From NCBI GenBank assembly GCA_028532985.1, contig JANCIK010000012.1:186001-250000 (forward strand): a stretch of DNA of 64,000 nt, in the 5' to 3' direction. Shown here piece after piece: positions 11,452 to 24,691 of the stretch. Position 1 is the first letter of the stretch. Every line of letters begins with the position of its first letter. The stretch is from Stropharia rugosoannulata. Taxonomy: Eukaryota; Basidiomycota; Agaricomycetes; Agaricales; Strophariaceae. The notes under the pieces were generated by a model, which saw only the letters and a program-made list of their open reading frames with translations, was not told the origin of the DNA and did no database searches. The translations under genes were made by a program, and so were the position numbers.

Positions 11452-12449
11452 ATGAATCCAGAGGAAACGCCGTCGTCAATTCTTCTATCCAGATCTGCTT
11501 TGATAGCCCAAGGTGCTGAAGCCGCAAGTCTACTCTGATCGTTGTCTAGATTGCCAATTTATTGCGACCTGACAGAAAGTATATAAAGGCGTGCTGGTGC
11601 CGGACGGCCCACCTGTTTTGCTTAAACAACGGTTCAAGAAACAGTACAGGCACGTCTCTCTAGACGCGACGCTGACTAAGGCTCGCGTCGCAGGCGAGGC
11701 GCGCGCGCTGCTGCGGTGTATGCGGTACGCACTTACTACGATCCATCATTATAGTATACTCAAGAAGAGGAATAGATCGGGGGTTAATGTCCCTGGGATA
11801 CGCATGGTTGATGCCTCGGAGGGGATCCTGGGGATCGAATGGATCGAAGGGAGTAGTGTGAAGCATCTTCTGCCCAGCGGCGCGAATGAGGAAGAGGATG
11901 AAGATGAGAGTCATCGCGGTCTTCAAGGCCAGACCTTGCAGGATTATGGAATCACGGCAGGTTATACTCTTGATTGTTTATTTGACTACGTTCTGATTCC
12001 ATGCAGACGCGTTAATGTCCCTCATTGGTGTTCAGATTGGCAAAATGCATCTAGCAGACATCATCCATGGCGATCTCACGACGTCAAATATGATGGTCCG
12101 TAAAGCAGCCACGGACCTAGTAAGTCACCTTTCTTGCGCGCCGTCATTACAGATAGTCTAAGCTGAATATAGGTACTCATCGACTTCGGGCTCTCGTATC
12201 ACTCAACCCTTGTAGAAGATAAAGCAGTCGATTTATACGTCTTGGAACGAGCATTTGCATCGACACATCCTGACTCAGGCCCGATGTTCGCCTCTGTGCT
12301 CGCTTCGTACGAGAAGCAGCTAGGAAAGGAATGGCCTGCAGTGCGCCGCCGACTGGATGACGGTAAGAAGCATTACGTTTGCCCGGATCACGCATTGACA
12401 TGATGCTTCAGTACGCTTGCGAGGACGGAAACGTAGCATGGTGGGCTAA
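11452..12449 (+). CDS. BUD32: KEOPS complex protein kinase/ATPase Bud32 (PRPK)
   Basis: Six exons (11452-11527, 11580-11724, 11755-11960, 12007-12119, 12173-12362, 12412-12449) encode 255 residues, the usual length for this minimal kinase. Visible motifs are the start SRSALIAQGAEA and IYKG, the lysine in VLLKQRFKKQYRH, RVAGEARAL, the catalytic loop HGDLTTSNMM, the metal-binding IDFGLSYHS, and the diagnostic C-terminus RLRGRKRSMVG. Bud32 works with Kae1, Cgi121 and Pcc1 in KEOPS to form threonylcarbamoyl-adenosine (t6A) in ANN-decoding tRNAs, and it also has telomere links in yeast. An acidic insert (EEEDEDESHRG) interrupts the domain near residues 110-125. The first donor (GTCTAC) is weak, and the junction was chosen to keep AEAAIYKG in frame. 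Confidence 0.95.
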
Positions 12450-12750
12450 ATGTGACATTTCAGGTCCCATGAGACAGATTGTTCAATTGCTTTATACTAC
12501 CATGTAGTCCCTTTTTTTTGAAGTTCTGTGAGATATACTAGACAGAAAGAAATATTTTTGCCCGCCGTGGGCCTATAGTCCTTACTTATATAGGATGTAT
12601 ACAGATTACCAATGCCGTTGCCAAGGTTTCCCGCGACACGTTTCTTGTCACTGCATGATCGAAATTCGAAGGAGCGCGTTGCTATTTTCTAATCTTTACA
12701 CCACCTCCGCTGGTAGCGTTGCCGTCCTCTAAATCAAATTCTTCCATGGT
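12450..12750. other. Intergenic stretch, BUD32 terminator and CCH1 promoter
   Basis: About 300 bases. It holds T-rich sequence near 12512-12520 just after BUD32 and no clear TATA box ahead of CCH1. Confidence 0.4.
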
Positions 12751-15700
12751 ATGGAAAAATCTGACAACTACCTTCACCGAACCTCGAATTCGGCTACTTC
12801 AGCTATTGACTTAGCAGGAAGCACGGCTGGACTAGGTTCTTCCGCAGCCCCTCCGTCACCGTCGCCCGCGCTCGAGCCGTCGGAGTCGACATCGACATCG
12901 CTCTCGCGCCGAAGAAGCTGGGGCCATAGGCCGGGGGCCCCAAGCACACACATGCACCTCGACCTCGAACCGCCCATCGAGCTGCAGCCGACCTCGAGAC
13001 GAATGCACCATTCGCCTAACAGTAGTGCCGGGCAAACGATGATACAGGATCCCTTCTTCGAGCCGCCCGCAGAGCGCCCACGGCAGATACCTTATGCGAT
13101 GATCGACACTGACAGTCAGTACGGGCGAGAGCCCGTCATGACAGAGGTATACTCGAGTTCGCTGGCCGGACCATCCATGGCGTCGCTCATAGGACAACAC
13201 CGCGGCCACTTCGAGCACGAGGAAACAGAGCCGGATGACGGACACAGGGAGGACGACGAGGCGCATCTGACGGCGAACATGTCCCATGCGGGCATGGGCA
13301 GTGGGAGCTCTGATGGACTGAGTGGCGGGGATCCTGAAAGTGAGGGTGCCATTACACCGACCTCAGCAGGCACTACGTCAAGGAGACGAACGCTGAGGTA
13401 TAGTGTTAGCCCATCACCCTTGAAGAAGACGGAGACCGCGATAAAGTCAGTACAGCGAAGCCTTCGTCGCATGTCTCTGCGCGTCGTCAATTTAGCAAAT
13501 ACTGGCCTCGAGGGGCAGCTGCGCCTGCGGGACGGAGACGATAAGCGGTCTCCTATGAAGGACAGCGATGAGGGCGAAGACGACGACGAGGGTCCTCCAC
13601 GACAGGACTTGAAACAAGTTTTCCCTCTACGAGGGCGTACGCTGGGTTTCCTTGGCCCGGACAGCAGAGTCAGACGGACTCTATTTAACTTTCTTGTTCA
13701 TCCGTACGTTCTCAAACTTTCGTCGTTACTGCAATCTAACGCACGGTTAGATATACCGAACCTACGATTCTGCTTTTAATCATTTTGAACGCGGTTGTAT
13801 TAACGATACAAGCCTTCAGATCGTCTACCCTGCCCACTGCTAACGGCCCGACGTTACCTCCTCGTGTTAAAGGCTATTTTCATACTTGGGAAGATTATGT
13901 TCTCTTTACACTCTTTATTGTATTTACGTGCGGGTTTTTTCTGTCTTTTATGGCGGATGATTTTTACTAAAAGTTTCACAGTATAGAAGCTGCTGCTCGC
14001 ATTTGCGTTCTTGGATTTTTATTCGATCCTGAAGTCTCGATCTTTGCTCTTTCTTCCTCATCCTCACTTCACCCGGAACCATATACCCCTGCGCCCGCCC
14101 CACCGGGCGGCATGGCGCGCCAAGCATCCTTGACGCGTGGAAACACCATCACTCAGCGACTGCGGCGCTTCCAGCACAGTCTCGTACGCCCGTTCGCACT
14201 CTCAGCGCCCCCACCGTCAGCATACCCTATGACCGCGACTGGTCTATCTACATCAACACAAAATCATTTCCGACGCGATACTAATGGTGGAGGGCTCACG
14301 TCACGCATTGTCGACATAGCTCATCGTGCACACGCATTTATTCGTGAACCCTCTGAGCCGACAATGCTTTCAATGGCAATGCGTTCTGAGGAACGCAATT
14401 CCGACTCGGTCATCGCTCTCCCTTTCAGACTTAGCATCGAGCATTTACACGACAAGACGCACAGGAACGTACCTTACCTTCGCCAGAGCTGGAGTCGTAT
14501 CGATTTTGTCGCAATTGTTAGCTTTTGGATAGGGTTTTTGCTCGCAATGCTTGGGGTGGAAAGAGGCGAGCATCATGTTGGGCTGTTTCGGGCGATGAGT
14601 GTTATTAGAACGGCACGACTGCTTACGATAACGTCTGGTACAACGGTGAGTTGCTACAATTTCTGGGTTAATTTGTTCTGACTGGCCTTTTGTGCAGACT
14701 ATTATGCATTCTTTAAAAACTGCGCGACCTCTCCTCACCAGCGTAGCTTACTTCGTGTTATTCGCCATCGTTTTATTTTCGTATGTTCATTATTTCTCCG
14801 TAATACATCCAACTGCTGATTTCTCATATTTACAAGTATAATCGGCGTACAATCCTTCAAAGGCTCCCTCCGTCGAACATGTGTCATCAGCCCAACTTTG
14901 GGCGAAGGCCCTCATCTACGAGATGGGCAGTTTTGTGGGGGTTATATAGATCCAGACAACCTAAATGTTACTGGATATATCGCTTCTAACAATAAAACTG
15001 TTGGAGAGCCAAAGGGTTACATATGTCCACTAGGACAAGTCTGCATGGTAAGAGTATTATAGTTCTGTATTGCTGTCATAATTGACACTTTATTCGATGA
15101 CCAGGAACTGTCGAACCCCAAAATGAACATTGAGAGTTTCGATGCTATCTACTATGCGGCATTACAAGTTATAATCGTCGCGTCCGCTAACGGGGTATGT
15201 CTCTCTTTCAATTTGAGGCATCTCAAATTAATTGGTCATTGCAGTGGTCACCTCTCATGTACCAAATGATAGATGCTGAATTCTTCATCTCGTGTTTCTT
15301 TTTCATCGTCGCCATCATAGTCCTAAACTTCTGGCTCATCAATTTATTCGTCGCCGTTATTACCAACACGTTCGCTGCCATAAGGTCGGAGACGAAGAAG
15401 AGTGCATTCGGTGCTGCTCCGTACGTAAATCTTGCTCGCTTACAATCTTTGATAATTGACTTGCTGTGTGTTGTATGCTTAAAGATTGATTCCCATTGAT
15501 AAGGAAAAATCAGACGCATGGGATGACGATATGGGCATTCGTCGACCTAGTTCGCGATCCAACCCAGCTCTCAAACTCTACTCATACACAAAGTGGATCT
15601 GGATTATTCTCGCTCTTGCTGAACTTGTTCTGCAAGCCACGCGAACTGTCGATGTATCACCTAATCACGCTTTGGCCATGTTCTATGGAGAGATAGCTAT

Positions 15701-18700
15701 CACCATCGCATTCGATTTCGAAATCGGCTTGAGGCTCCTTGCAAGCCTCCCAAATTGGCGCTCATTCTTCCAGCATGGAAACAACTGGCTAGATATGACT
15801 CTGGCCATTGCAGCGACCGTTATCCAGATCCCCGCCATCCAGAAATCCAATGTTTACCCGTGGTTTACGATATTTCAACTGGCTAGGTTTTACCGCGTAA
15901 TCTTAGTAGTGCCGCGTATGAAGCCTTTGTTGGTGCGTATGCTTTGAGATTCGATGAAACGGTACATTTACTCCCACTATTAGCTCGCTGTTTTTGGGAA
16001 CCTGTACGGTTTAGTCAACATGGCTCTTTTCCTCATGATAGTGAATTATATTGCTGCCCTGGTAGCTGTTCAATTACTGCGGGGCGATTTTGGAAACGAC
16101 GTGAACGTCAACTTCGGCGAAGTGTTCAATTCATTCCTTGCTATGTACCAAGTCTTCTCTTCGGAGAATTGGACCGATGTTCTGTATGGCGCATCGATGA
16201 CGGAAGTCCCACTTGGGCAGACTGTTTTGGTTCTCATCTTCATCACGGCTTGGATGCTCTTTGCGAACTGTGAGCTTAAACACTTTTAATATACCGCGCA
16301 ATCATTGACTAAAATCCCTTACAATACAGTCATTATTCTACAAATGTTTATTGCCGTCATCAACGAAAACTTCGATGTCGTTGAAGAGCAGAAGAAGGCA
16401 AAGCAGGCATCAGAGTACGTCCATCAGCAGCAGGCACAGAAAGGAACGATGTCCTGGTTCGGTCGCTTGAATCCGTATAGATGGGCCAAAGCGAATCCTG
16501 AAACAGCGAAAGTTGCTAATCTACCGTCGAACTTGGTTTTACCTGTGCAGAGGACTCTGGTTCAGGAATATTCAATGTCCAGATCGAACTCACGGGCATC
16601 ACAGGTATGTACGATTTTATATACTCTAAGTAAGTGGACTGACTTCTGCCTCGAAGTCAAAGAACAACAGCAGCAAGAATAGCAAGTCCAATATACGGAC
16701 AAGGCGCTTTATGAAACCGACCCATTATTCATCCAAGTCTTTGACCGCTTTGCAACAACTCTTTACGGGCGAGACCTCCCCAGGCTATTCCATTCCAGCT
16801 CTTCGCCGGGGAGCGTCGGAACGGGAAGATGATCCATTGGATGAGGAGATGGAACGTTATCTGTACGTGCAGCGATTTTCCATAACGTTCGGCCACTAAC
16901 ACGATATCCAGTGAACTGCTGGCATCTGTAAATCCAGAGGCGAATGGCGCAGATGCCGCTGACGAAGAATATTATGAAAGAAGGGCCGTCAAGGCTGACT
17001 TTATTCGCGATCATCCCACTTATGATAAAGTCTTTTGGGTTATCAGCCAGAAGAATTGGCTTCGCAAGTTGTGTCAGAAAGTTGTCCAGCCTGCTCGAGG
17101 AGAACGCATATTTGGCACCCCTCCATCCCCCATTGCTCATACTCTGTTCCAGCTCGTATTGCTCTTGACAGTCGTCGGCGGCATCGTCGTTGAAGGTATT
17201 GCTACACCAGCATACCGACGACACTATGTACAACAGTTCGGACTCCATCGAGGTACTTGGTTTGAAATTGCCGAATCAGCATTTGGCTTTGCCCTGTTTG
17301 TGGAATTCGGAATCAAAGTCATCGCGGACGGGTTCATCTTCACTCCTAATGGTTACCTGCGAAGTATCTGGAATGTCATCGACTTCCTCATCATGGTCGG
17401 GATCATTGTCAATGTCACGACTGGCTTGATATTTGTCGGAGGCTTGAGTCGTTTCACGCGGTCGCTCAAGGCGCTCAGGGCACTACGGCTGATTACTCTC
17501 ATGGACAAGATGCGTAGCACCTTCCAGACACTCATTATATCCGGAGCTCTACGTATTCTCGATGCCGCTGTCCTCGCCATTTTGTACATGATTCCCTATG
17601 CCGTTTGGGGCCTCAATATTTTCAACGGGCAAATGAACCAGTGCAACGACAGCAGCGTCAACGGCATTTCCGACTGCAACTATGAATATGTCAACACGGT
17701 TTACGATGATGCTTTTGGCTTTCCAGTTCCCCGCGTTTGGGCTCACCCTTCTCCATCAACAACATTCAGTTTTGATTCATTCCGATCATCGTTACTGATT
17801 CTCTTCGAAATCGTATCACTCGAAGGCTGGATCGACGTGATGCAGGAAGCAACGAGCATCACTGGGACTGACACACAGCCGCAAGCCAATGCCTCCCAAG
17901 GAAACGCTATCTTTTTTGTCATCTACAACCTCATGGGAGCTGTAGTAGTTCTGACGGTCTTCATCAGGTAGGGAACGGTCATCTCTTACCCTGATTTTTG
18001 CTTGTGTGCTCATCTCCGGTTGTACAGTATCATTATCGGCAACTTTAGTTCTAAGACAGGAACAGCGTTACTGACCAAGGCACAGCGGGAATGGATTGAT
18101 CTACAGAAGCTGTTCAAGCGACAGAAGCCGTCAAAGCGTCCCCTGGAACAGCCTACTAACCGTATCAGGAAATGGTGCTTTGACAGAGCTGTCCACAAGC
18201 ATGGCTGGTGGTCAAGAGCGACAACGTTCCTTTTTGTACTACACATTCTTGCGCTAATGTGAGTAATCTAACTTCTTTCTTTATGCTTTCTTCTAAAGCT
18301 CGTTTGACATACCCAGGACACAAACCTTCTCCGTTGGTGGTGATAGCCTCGCGGAAACTCTGCGCAGTATGTATTACGTAATATTTTATCACCTTTTCTA
18401 ACAAATTTATAGACGACTTTTTCCTGGCACTTATGTTTATATACCTCATTGACGTCTTTGTTCGCTGTTTCGGCTTGGGTTGGCGTAGTTTCCGCGCCAA
18501 TGGATGGAATATATTTGACATTGTGGTATCAACCGGAAGCTTTATCACCACTCTCATTGTCCGGTTCGGCCATAGCGGGTTCGGGACCCAACAATTGCAG
18601 AAACTTTTTCTAGTCAGCATAGCGTTTAAACTTGTCCAAAGAACCAATAGTTTGAACATGCTGTTCAAAACGGCCGTGTAAGTGCTATATGTTTTCCCAC

Positions 18701-20539
18701 CGAACTGTGCAATTGACCATAAAATGTGTGTTCTAGCTCGAGTCTGCCTGCCATCTTTAGTCTCTTGGGACTATGGCTGATTCTATTTGTCTTCTTTGCA
18801 ATTCTTTTCCTAGAAGTCTTTGGCTTGACAAAGTGGGGCAGTGCCGAGACTCCAACTACCAATTACTCTTCGCTTGGTTCCGCTATGGTCATGCTCGCAT
18901 TCCAGAGCGTTGGGTTCGTTGTTCTAAATTTTGACGTTGCCACTCACATGCTCATCTCTTCTGTACGTTTAGGGAGGGTTGGAATCAATACATGCATGAT
19001 TAGTAAGAAATCCTTCTGCTTGGTCGTTGCTTCCTTCCTAACTGTTTTCATTAGTGATCTGACTTATCCAAGGTGTACAAGTTCGCCGACCGACGAAGCC
19101 GAATCAGACTGCGGCAGTACTGGATGGGCGTTTTTCTTATTTATAGCATGGAACCTTTTGAGCATGGTGAGCGTTTCGTTGCCATAATGGCCCTTAATGA
19201 AGAGTCGTTGACGCCCCACTTCAATACAGTACATTTTCGTCAACATGTTTACGGGTAATATCATTCCATTTCAGTTTATGATAATCCATTAACGTTGAAC
19301 AGGTGTGGTTGTGGAAAACTTCTCCTACGTCTTTCAAGCTTCCGGAAGTGGATCGAAATCCATATCGAGAGAACAGATGCGGGCATTTAAAAAAATCTGG
19401 GCCGAGTTCTCGAACCCAAAGACTGGCTATTTGGAAAGGCATCGCTTCTCCGCTTTCTTTGCGGTGGGTATCACTATGTCATTTGCCGTTTATGCAACAC
19501 GTGTTGATATTCTTTCTAGAAACTGAGTGGTGTCTTCGAAGTCAGGATATACCCTATAGACTACAACGTGCAGCAAATCCTTAGCGTATGTAGAGATCCT
19601 TCCGGCAAGTCAGGCTGGAAGAAGGCACGCGTTGTGGACGGAGTCGATTTGACACAACTGGAGTACATCGTCAATCAAATTGACACCGACGAGGTTCGGA
19701 AAAGAAAGGCTATATACAATCGACTATATCATGAAGCAAGCATTTCTCATGAACATGGCCTTGGGATTTCTTTCACGGATATGTTGACCCTTCTTGCCCA
19801 TCATAAATTGATTATCGATGCGGATGCTTTGGTGTAAGTTATCGTTTAAAATATGTCACCCCGCTTTTGTCGCTTACGATATTCTCTAAAATAGACTGAA
19901 AGACCTGGTGGTTAGGACGGAGACCAATAAACTTGTGACCGATCTTGTTAACCTGGACCGTGTGCGGTCTTTACTGAAGACCATTTCCTGTCGACGGCGC
20001 TTCTTGGCCCATTTAGAAAAGAAAAGAATGGAGAAATATGAACAGGGTGGGTCTTATCTGGGATATTTGGTATACAAATATTGAGGTCTATTTAGAAATC
20101 CCCTCTATCGTCGTCGAGAGCATGCCTGGAACGCCTCCTTTATCATCGCGGGACATTGCCAGCGCAGGCCTCTCGCAGTCGCCTGGTAGCCCGACGCCTA
20201 TCGACATCAGATTCAGTCACGCAGACTACTCGCTCTCTATGGATATGTCTAACTTACAGCGGAGTAGCAGAAGAGGTAGTGACTATAGCCATGTCTCTGT
20301 AGATTCCTTCCGAGCATCGTACGTGGATTCAATAGCTTTCCTTGCAAGACCTGCGACTAATGTCTCCGATAGGCGACGAATATCTCTTGTGGATGATGAG
20401 CCGCAGGATGTGGCCACGGCAATGCAGAGCTCCGTTTGGGGAGGTACGCGAAGTTTATTGTTTTAACACTTATTGGGTTTAATATATTCTTCCAGATCTC
20501 ATGATGGAAGTGGCTGAAGAAGAAGAAAAAACTAAATAG
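12751..20539 (+). CDS. CCH1: Voltage-gated calcium channel alpha subunit Cch1
   Basis: About 24 exons give a protein of roughly 2,150-2,200 residues with four repeats of six membrane segments. The first exon (12751-13703) encodes a disordered Ser/Pro-rich cytosolic N-terminus. Repeat I runs from about 13.7 to 15.4 kb, II from 15.5 to 16.4, III from 17.1 to 18.1 and IV from 18.2 to 19.25 kb. The pore loops read [29 protein letters not shown] and VGEGWNQYM, so the selectivity ring is N-E-E-E. S4 charges are clearest in repeat III ([16 protein letters not shown]) and weak in II and IV. After repeat IV comes an EF-hand-like segment ([23 protein letters not shown]), then a Ser-rich tail ending [12 protein letters not shown]. 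Cch1 works with Mid1 in the plasma membrane for high-affinity calcium entry under stress. I followed the frame through all four repeats and found no break. Confidence 0.95.
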
Positions 20540-21009
20540 ATCATGGACTTCTCACATTTCTTCCTATGTTTTAATTTATCGTTTTCATTCTCATGGAAGG
20601 GTTTTCATTCAATGGACTGCATTCGTTACGCATTTGTACATTATCCAACCTCCGGTATGAACACTATCTACGTTTGCTTCTCTGTAATCTTATTGCCACC
20701 GTAATATACTTAGGCTGCTGTACTTGCGTCCACGTACTACATTATTACCCGTAGCTTGAGTATGTATTTTATCACTCTCCTATTGATGCCTGAACTTCGC
20801 CATCTTGTTGTATGGCATCCTCACACTATGAACCGAGTACCTTGCAACTGCTTATTTTGGGTTGCTTCGTTATGGTTTGCGTTGGGTTTGCGGCAAGTTT
20901 GCGCTTGTGATGAGCCAATAATTACGTAAACCTCCACTTACTCTACTCAATCACGGACTCGAAATGTATCCTTACAATATTCTTATCGCCATTCTGAAAT
21001 CAAGGATTT
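20540..21009. other. Intergenic stretch, CCH1 3' end and TOPORS-like promoter
   Basis: T-rich and C/T-rich sequence with no motif I can assign. Confidence 0.4.
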
Positions 21010-24000
21010 ATGAGCGGTGTACTAGGGTCTCCATCAGCGAAAAGTGTCAAATTAGAAAGCGTAGACTCGTCAACTCATGATGACCCCAACGAAAACATGG
21101 ACACCACCGCAGACGTGGAAGGAGCATCCGAAGAATCGCAAATAGAAGAGGACAACTGCAGCATCTGCCTCCAGGCCTTAGTCGATAGGACAGTGATACC
21201 TAAGTGCTCTCATGAGTTCTGCTTCGAGTGTCTTCTGGTGTGGACAGGTACTTGGACCTGCAACCAATATGATAAGAAGACGCGCTTATGCTAATGTCTT
21301 ATAGAGCAATCGCGTCGGTGCCCTCTGTGTACCCAGACCATAGGAGACTATCTCATACACTCTATTCGATCGCGGTATGACTATCGCAAACATTACCTGC
21401 CTCCCTTACGGAAATCTCCCCCTCCTTCTCGTCCAGTCCCGAATAACCCTATTCTGCAGAACACACGTGAATTTACGAGAAGACGGCGTCGTGAACGCCA
21501 GTGGGGCACTCGGCAGCGGGATAACGACGAAAGTGACAGGCTGGAACGGTCGGTACAGATGCGCCGCTGGATATATCGCCACGACGTGTACGCCAAGGTA
21601 CTTCAAAAATTTCATTCAGGCGGGCACCGGTCTGACCTATGCCTTGACGTTTCTTAGCATGTGGCTTCGAACGCATTCACGAAATACAGGCCATATCCTA
21701 CTCCAGCACAATTCGCTGCTTCTCCGGAATTGATCTCGCGAACGACCACTTTCCTGCGTCGCGAATTGCAAGTATGGGAAGGGTTGGACGTCGAGGTATG
21801 CTTCATTAACGTCTCCACAAAGAGGGGTATTTTATTGACTGGCTCCAGTTCTTGACCACGCTTATTATCTCATTAATGAAGTCGATCGACATCCGTTCAG
21901 AGTCCGCAGTGAAATTAATAGCTGAATTTCTTGATATGGATGTCCCGTATACCCCAGGAGGAAGACTGGTTAATGCAGAACATTTTGCCCATGGTATGTC
22001 GTGCAGATCCCCGTGCCAAATGATTTCTCATCCCTCTTGGATCTTCCTTATTGTAGAAGTCTATTGCTATGTCAGATCGCCATACAAAGACCTATTTGTG
22101 TATGACAGCGTTGTGCAGGTGGTTGTCTGCCGTTTCAGGTCTCTAACGATGATGCTCATGATAAATTCAAGTACGATAGTCCTCGTGATAGGTCTCCTCC
22201 GCCGAACGAGCAGCAGGATCACAGATCTCGGCCGGTCGTGACCCGTGAGCAGCCAGGGCACTCATATCCTCGTCAAGAAGGATCATCTCAAGCCGGACCA
22301 AGTTTACAAAGGCTGGAGCGCTCTGAGTCCTGGTCTCCATCGGGAAGGAGGTATTCTCCTCCCCCCGAAATTAACGACTTGGACATCCATGATTCATACA
22401 ATTCAATTTCAAAGCGAGACACTGGGGGCCAGGATGTGGAGAGCAGTAGAATGCTGCGCCATAGAGAAGGATCTCGACATGGCCGCAAACATACCGGGGA
22501 CGGGATGTCGCGAAAACGCAGCATGAGCCCTTCAGATGATCACGGAATGGCTCCCTCGTCTAAATCTTCCAGAACTCGTCTGACACCTGTCGATGGAGGC
22601 CCTGCCGGAGAGCCTGTTACGCGAACCAATACCAAAGGGAAGCAGCGTGAAAACTACAGGAATGCGGTTTCCTCACCTCCACGGCCCTCTGATTTTGTGG
22701 AAAATGCCAGCGGCGAGGCGTCTCAAACAGATTATGCTGCATCAGCGGAACAGAGGACGCGTAATGACGTTGACGAGTCACAGAGTCGCAAATCTGCATC
22801 CAACGGCAATACCAAGTCCGTGAAATTACTTCGATCGGCGCGACACACGTCTCTGCATGATACCGTCAAAGCTCATCTCTCTCGCAATGATCCTTCTGCT
22901 GTGTCCTCATTGGTGCCAGACGCGAACAGAAGTGACCATCCAGGTTCGTCGTCACATACATACTCTATTTCATCAGGACCTCTGCTCACAACCGCGTGTT
23001 CTCACATGCTCATGCTTTTCAATCACACAACTGAATGAATGGTGATGGCCAATTATTTCCATCGGCGACATCATCACTCAGGTCGAAAAGGGCAGGAAAA
23101 AACTTTCGCAGCGGGGTCCCAGGCGGGTCTTCGCGAGGAAGACAATTGGGGTGCCAGCGCGCGCGGACACGGCCGGGCGGGTGCCACGAATACAACGGGC
23201 GGGGGCAATCGCAGAGGTGACGCAGTGGAGGTCCCCCAGGACCGTCGCGACCTTGTGCCGCAGCGCGCACCGTCGCCCGCGAAGCGTGATGGCGAGCTGT
23301 CACACGGGCGTGCTTCTTTGGACAAACAATCCAACAGCGGTAATCTGCAAGGCGGCGCGCAAGAAGGCCTGGGCCTCGGCCGCGCGCCAAAAATACCCGG
23401 AACGCAGGTGCTAAATATGCACGCCCCGCACTCTATCGGAGAGGATGTGCTTATCAAGACTGCAAATAGCCTTGGGGTGTCGCCCACGCCCACGCCCACG
23501 GGGGGACGGGGCGCTGGTACTGGTGCGGGTGCGGGTGCTGCGCGCGGTGGGGCATCGCAGGCGCGCGCGCAGTGCGCAGCAGGGCGTGCACAGGAGACGG
23601 TTGGATACATTGCGACCGCACTGGACGACTCGGACATGGACACGGAAACAGACAACGCGCCTGCGCAGCATCGCAGCAAGGTGACAACACCCGCACTCGG
23701 CGCGTCGTCAGTGTCCCTCCCTGCTTCGCAGCTGCACCTCCAGCAAGCGCAGGCGCGGGGTGCGGGCGGCACCACCGCACCCTCCCCTCTTTCAAGTCCA
23801 AGTCCGGGGCCTGCGCGCAGCGGCACCGCCAGCATCACAGGCGCGGGGATAGAGCCGATGAGCGCCGGGCAGCCTCGCCAGCTATCAGGACATGTGTCGC
23901 GCGTAGGCGTAGGGGGGCATCACGACAGTAGTGACAGTGACACTCTGGGGCAGGGACTGACAATCGGACTCGCAATCGGACTGGGTACCGATCATCAGAC

Positions 24001-24691
24001 AACGTCGTCCGAGTCACACGCGAGCGGCCTCCTCCACTCCGGGTCACACGCGAGCACCCCCATCGGGCGCCGTACCGGCCACGCTAATTCCACGAGCGCG
24101 CGTGCGCAGCGGGGCGGTGGCGGCGGCGGCGGCGGCGGTGGTGGTGGTCACCAAACGCGGTCCGTGGCGGGGCTTTCCTCTGAGTCTGTACCGCACCCGC
24201 CTGCGTCGCCCCAGAGCGCGGGTGCGGGTGCTACCGCTGATCTTACCAATACAGGCACCGGCTCAAGTGCACAGGGCCCACAACCCCCCGCTCGCGCTCG
24301 CGACCTGGACACACGCGCGCGCCTCCTTGCGCGGCTCGTGCGGGAGAAGAAGGCGCATGCGCGCGTGGGCGGCGATGTGAGTGAAGTGCGCGGCGATGTA
24401 ACTGAAGTGCGCGGCGACGTGGACCACTCCGTAGACGATACCGTTGTGCACAGTGTCGCACCCCTCGCCGACGAGTCACCCGTTGGTGTCAATGGAACGC
24501 GCGGTGGGTGTCAAGGTCAAGGGGATGCGGGGGCGCCTCTGGAAGAAGAAGAAGAAGAAGAATCGGCAGAACGAGCGCGGGCGCGGGCGGCAGAGGCTCA
24601 GCTGAAGCTGCGCGCACGGCTCGCTGCTGAGCGGCGGCGGGCGCTCGTGGGCGCTCGAGGGCCGGGGGCAGACGATGGGCCGGGGGAGTAG
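21010..24691 (+). CDS. TOPORS-like RING-finger E3 ubiquitin ligase with long disordered tail
   Basis: Seven exons (21010-21247, 21305-21597, 21658-21795, 21849-21993, 22057-22118, 22172-22943, 23082-24691) encode about 1,085 residues. The RING domain begins at residue 50: NCSICLQ, then PKCSHEFCFECL, then RRCPLC. It is followed by IHSIRSRYDYRKHYLPPL. This order and the RxDYR segment match TOPORS-type ligases, which act in the nucleus on ubiquitin and SUMO pathways. An Arg-rich stretch (TRRRRRERQWGTRQRD) and a conserved helical region near residues 170-280 follow. The last two exons code for a Ser/Arg- and Gly/Ala-rich region with a run of ten or more glycines, a GDVSEVRGDVTEVRGDV repeat, a glutamate run and a basic coiled-coil-like end. 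The last exon is distinctly GC-rich. Joining it through the intron at 22944-23081 keeps frame (SDHPGRKGQEK). If that intron were retained, the protein would stop at 23038. Confidence 0.8.

Noticed and set aside
23074..23838. 254-codon minus-strand open frame
   Set aside because: Antisense shadow of the GC-rich last exon of the RING gene.
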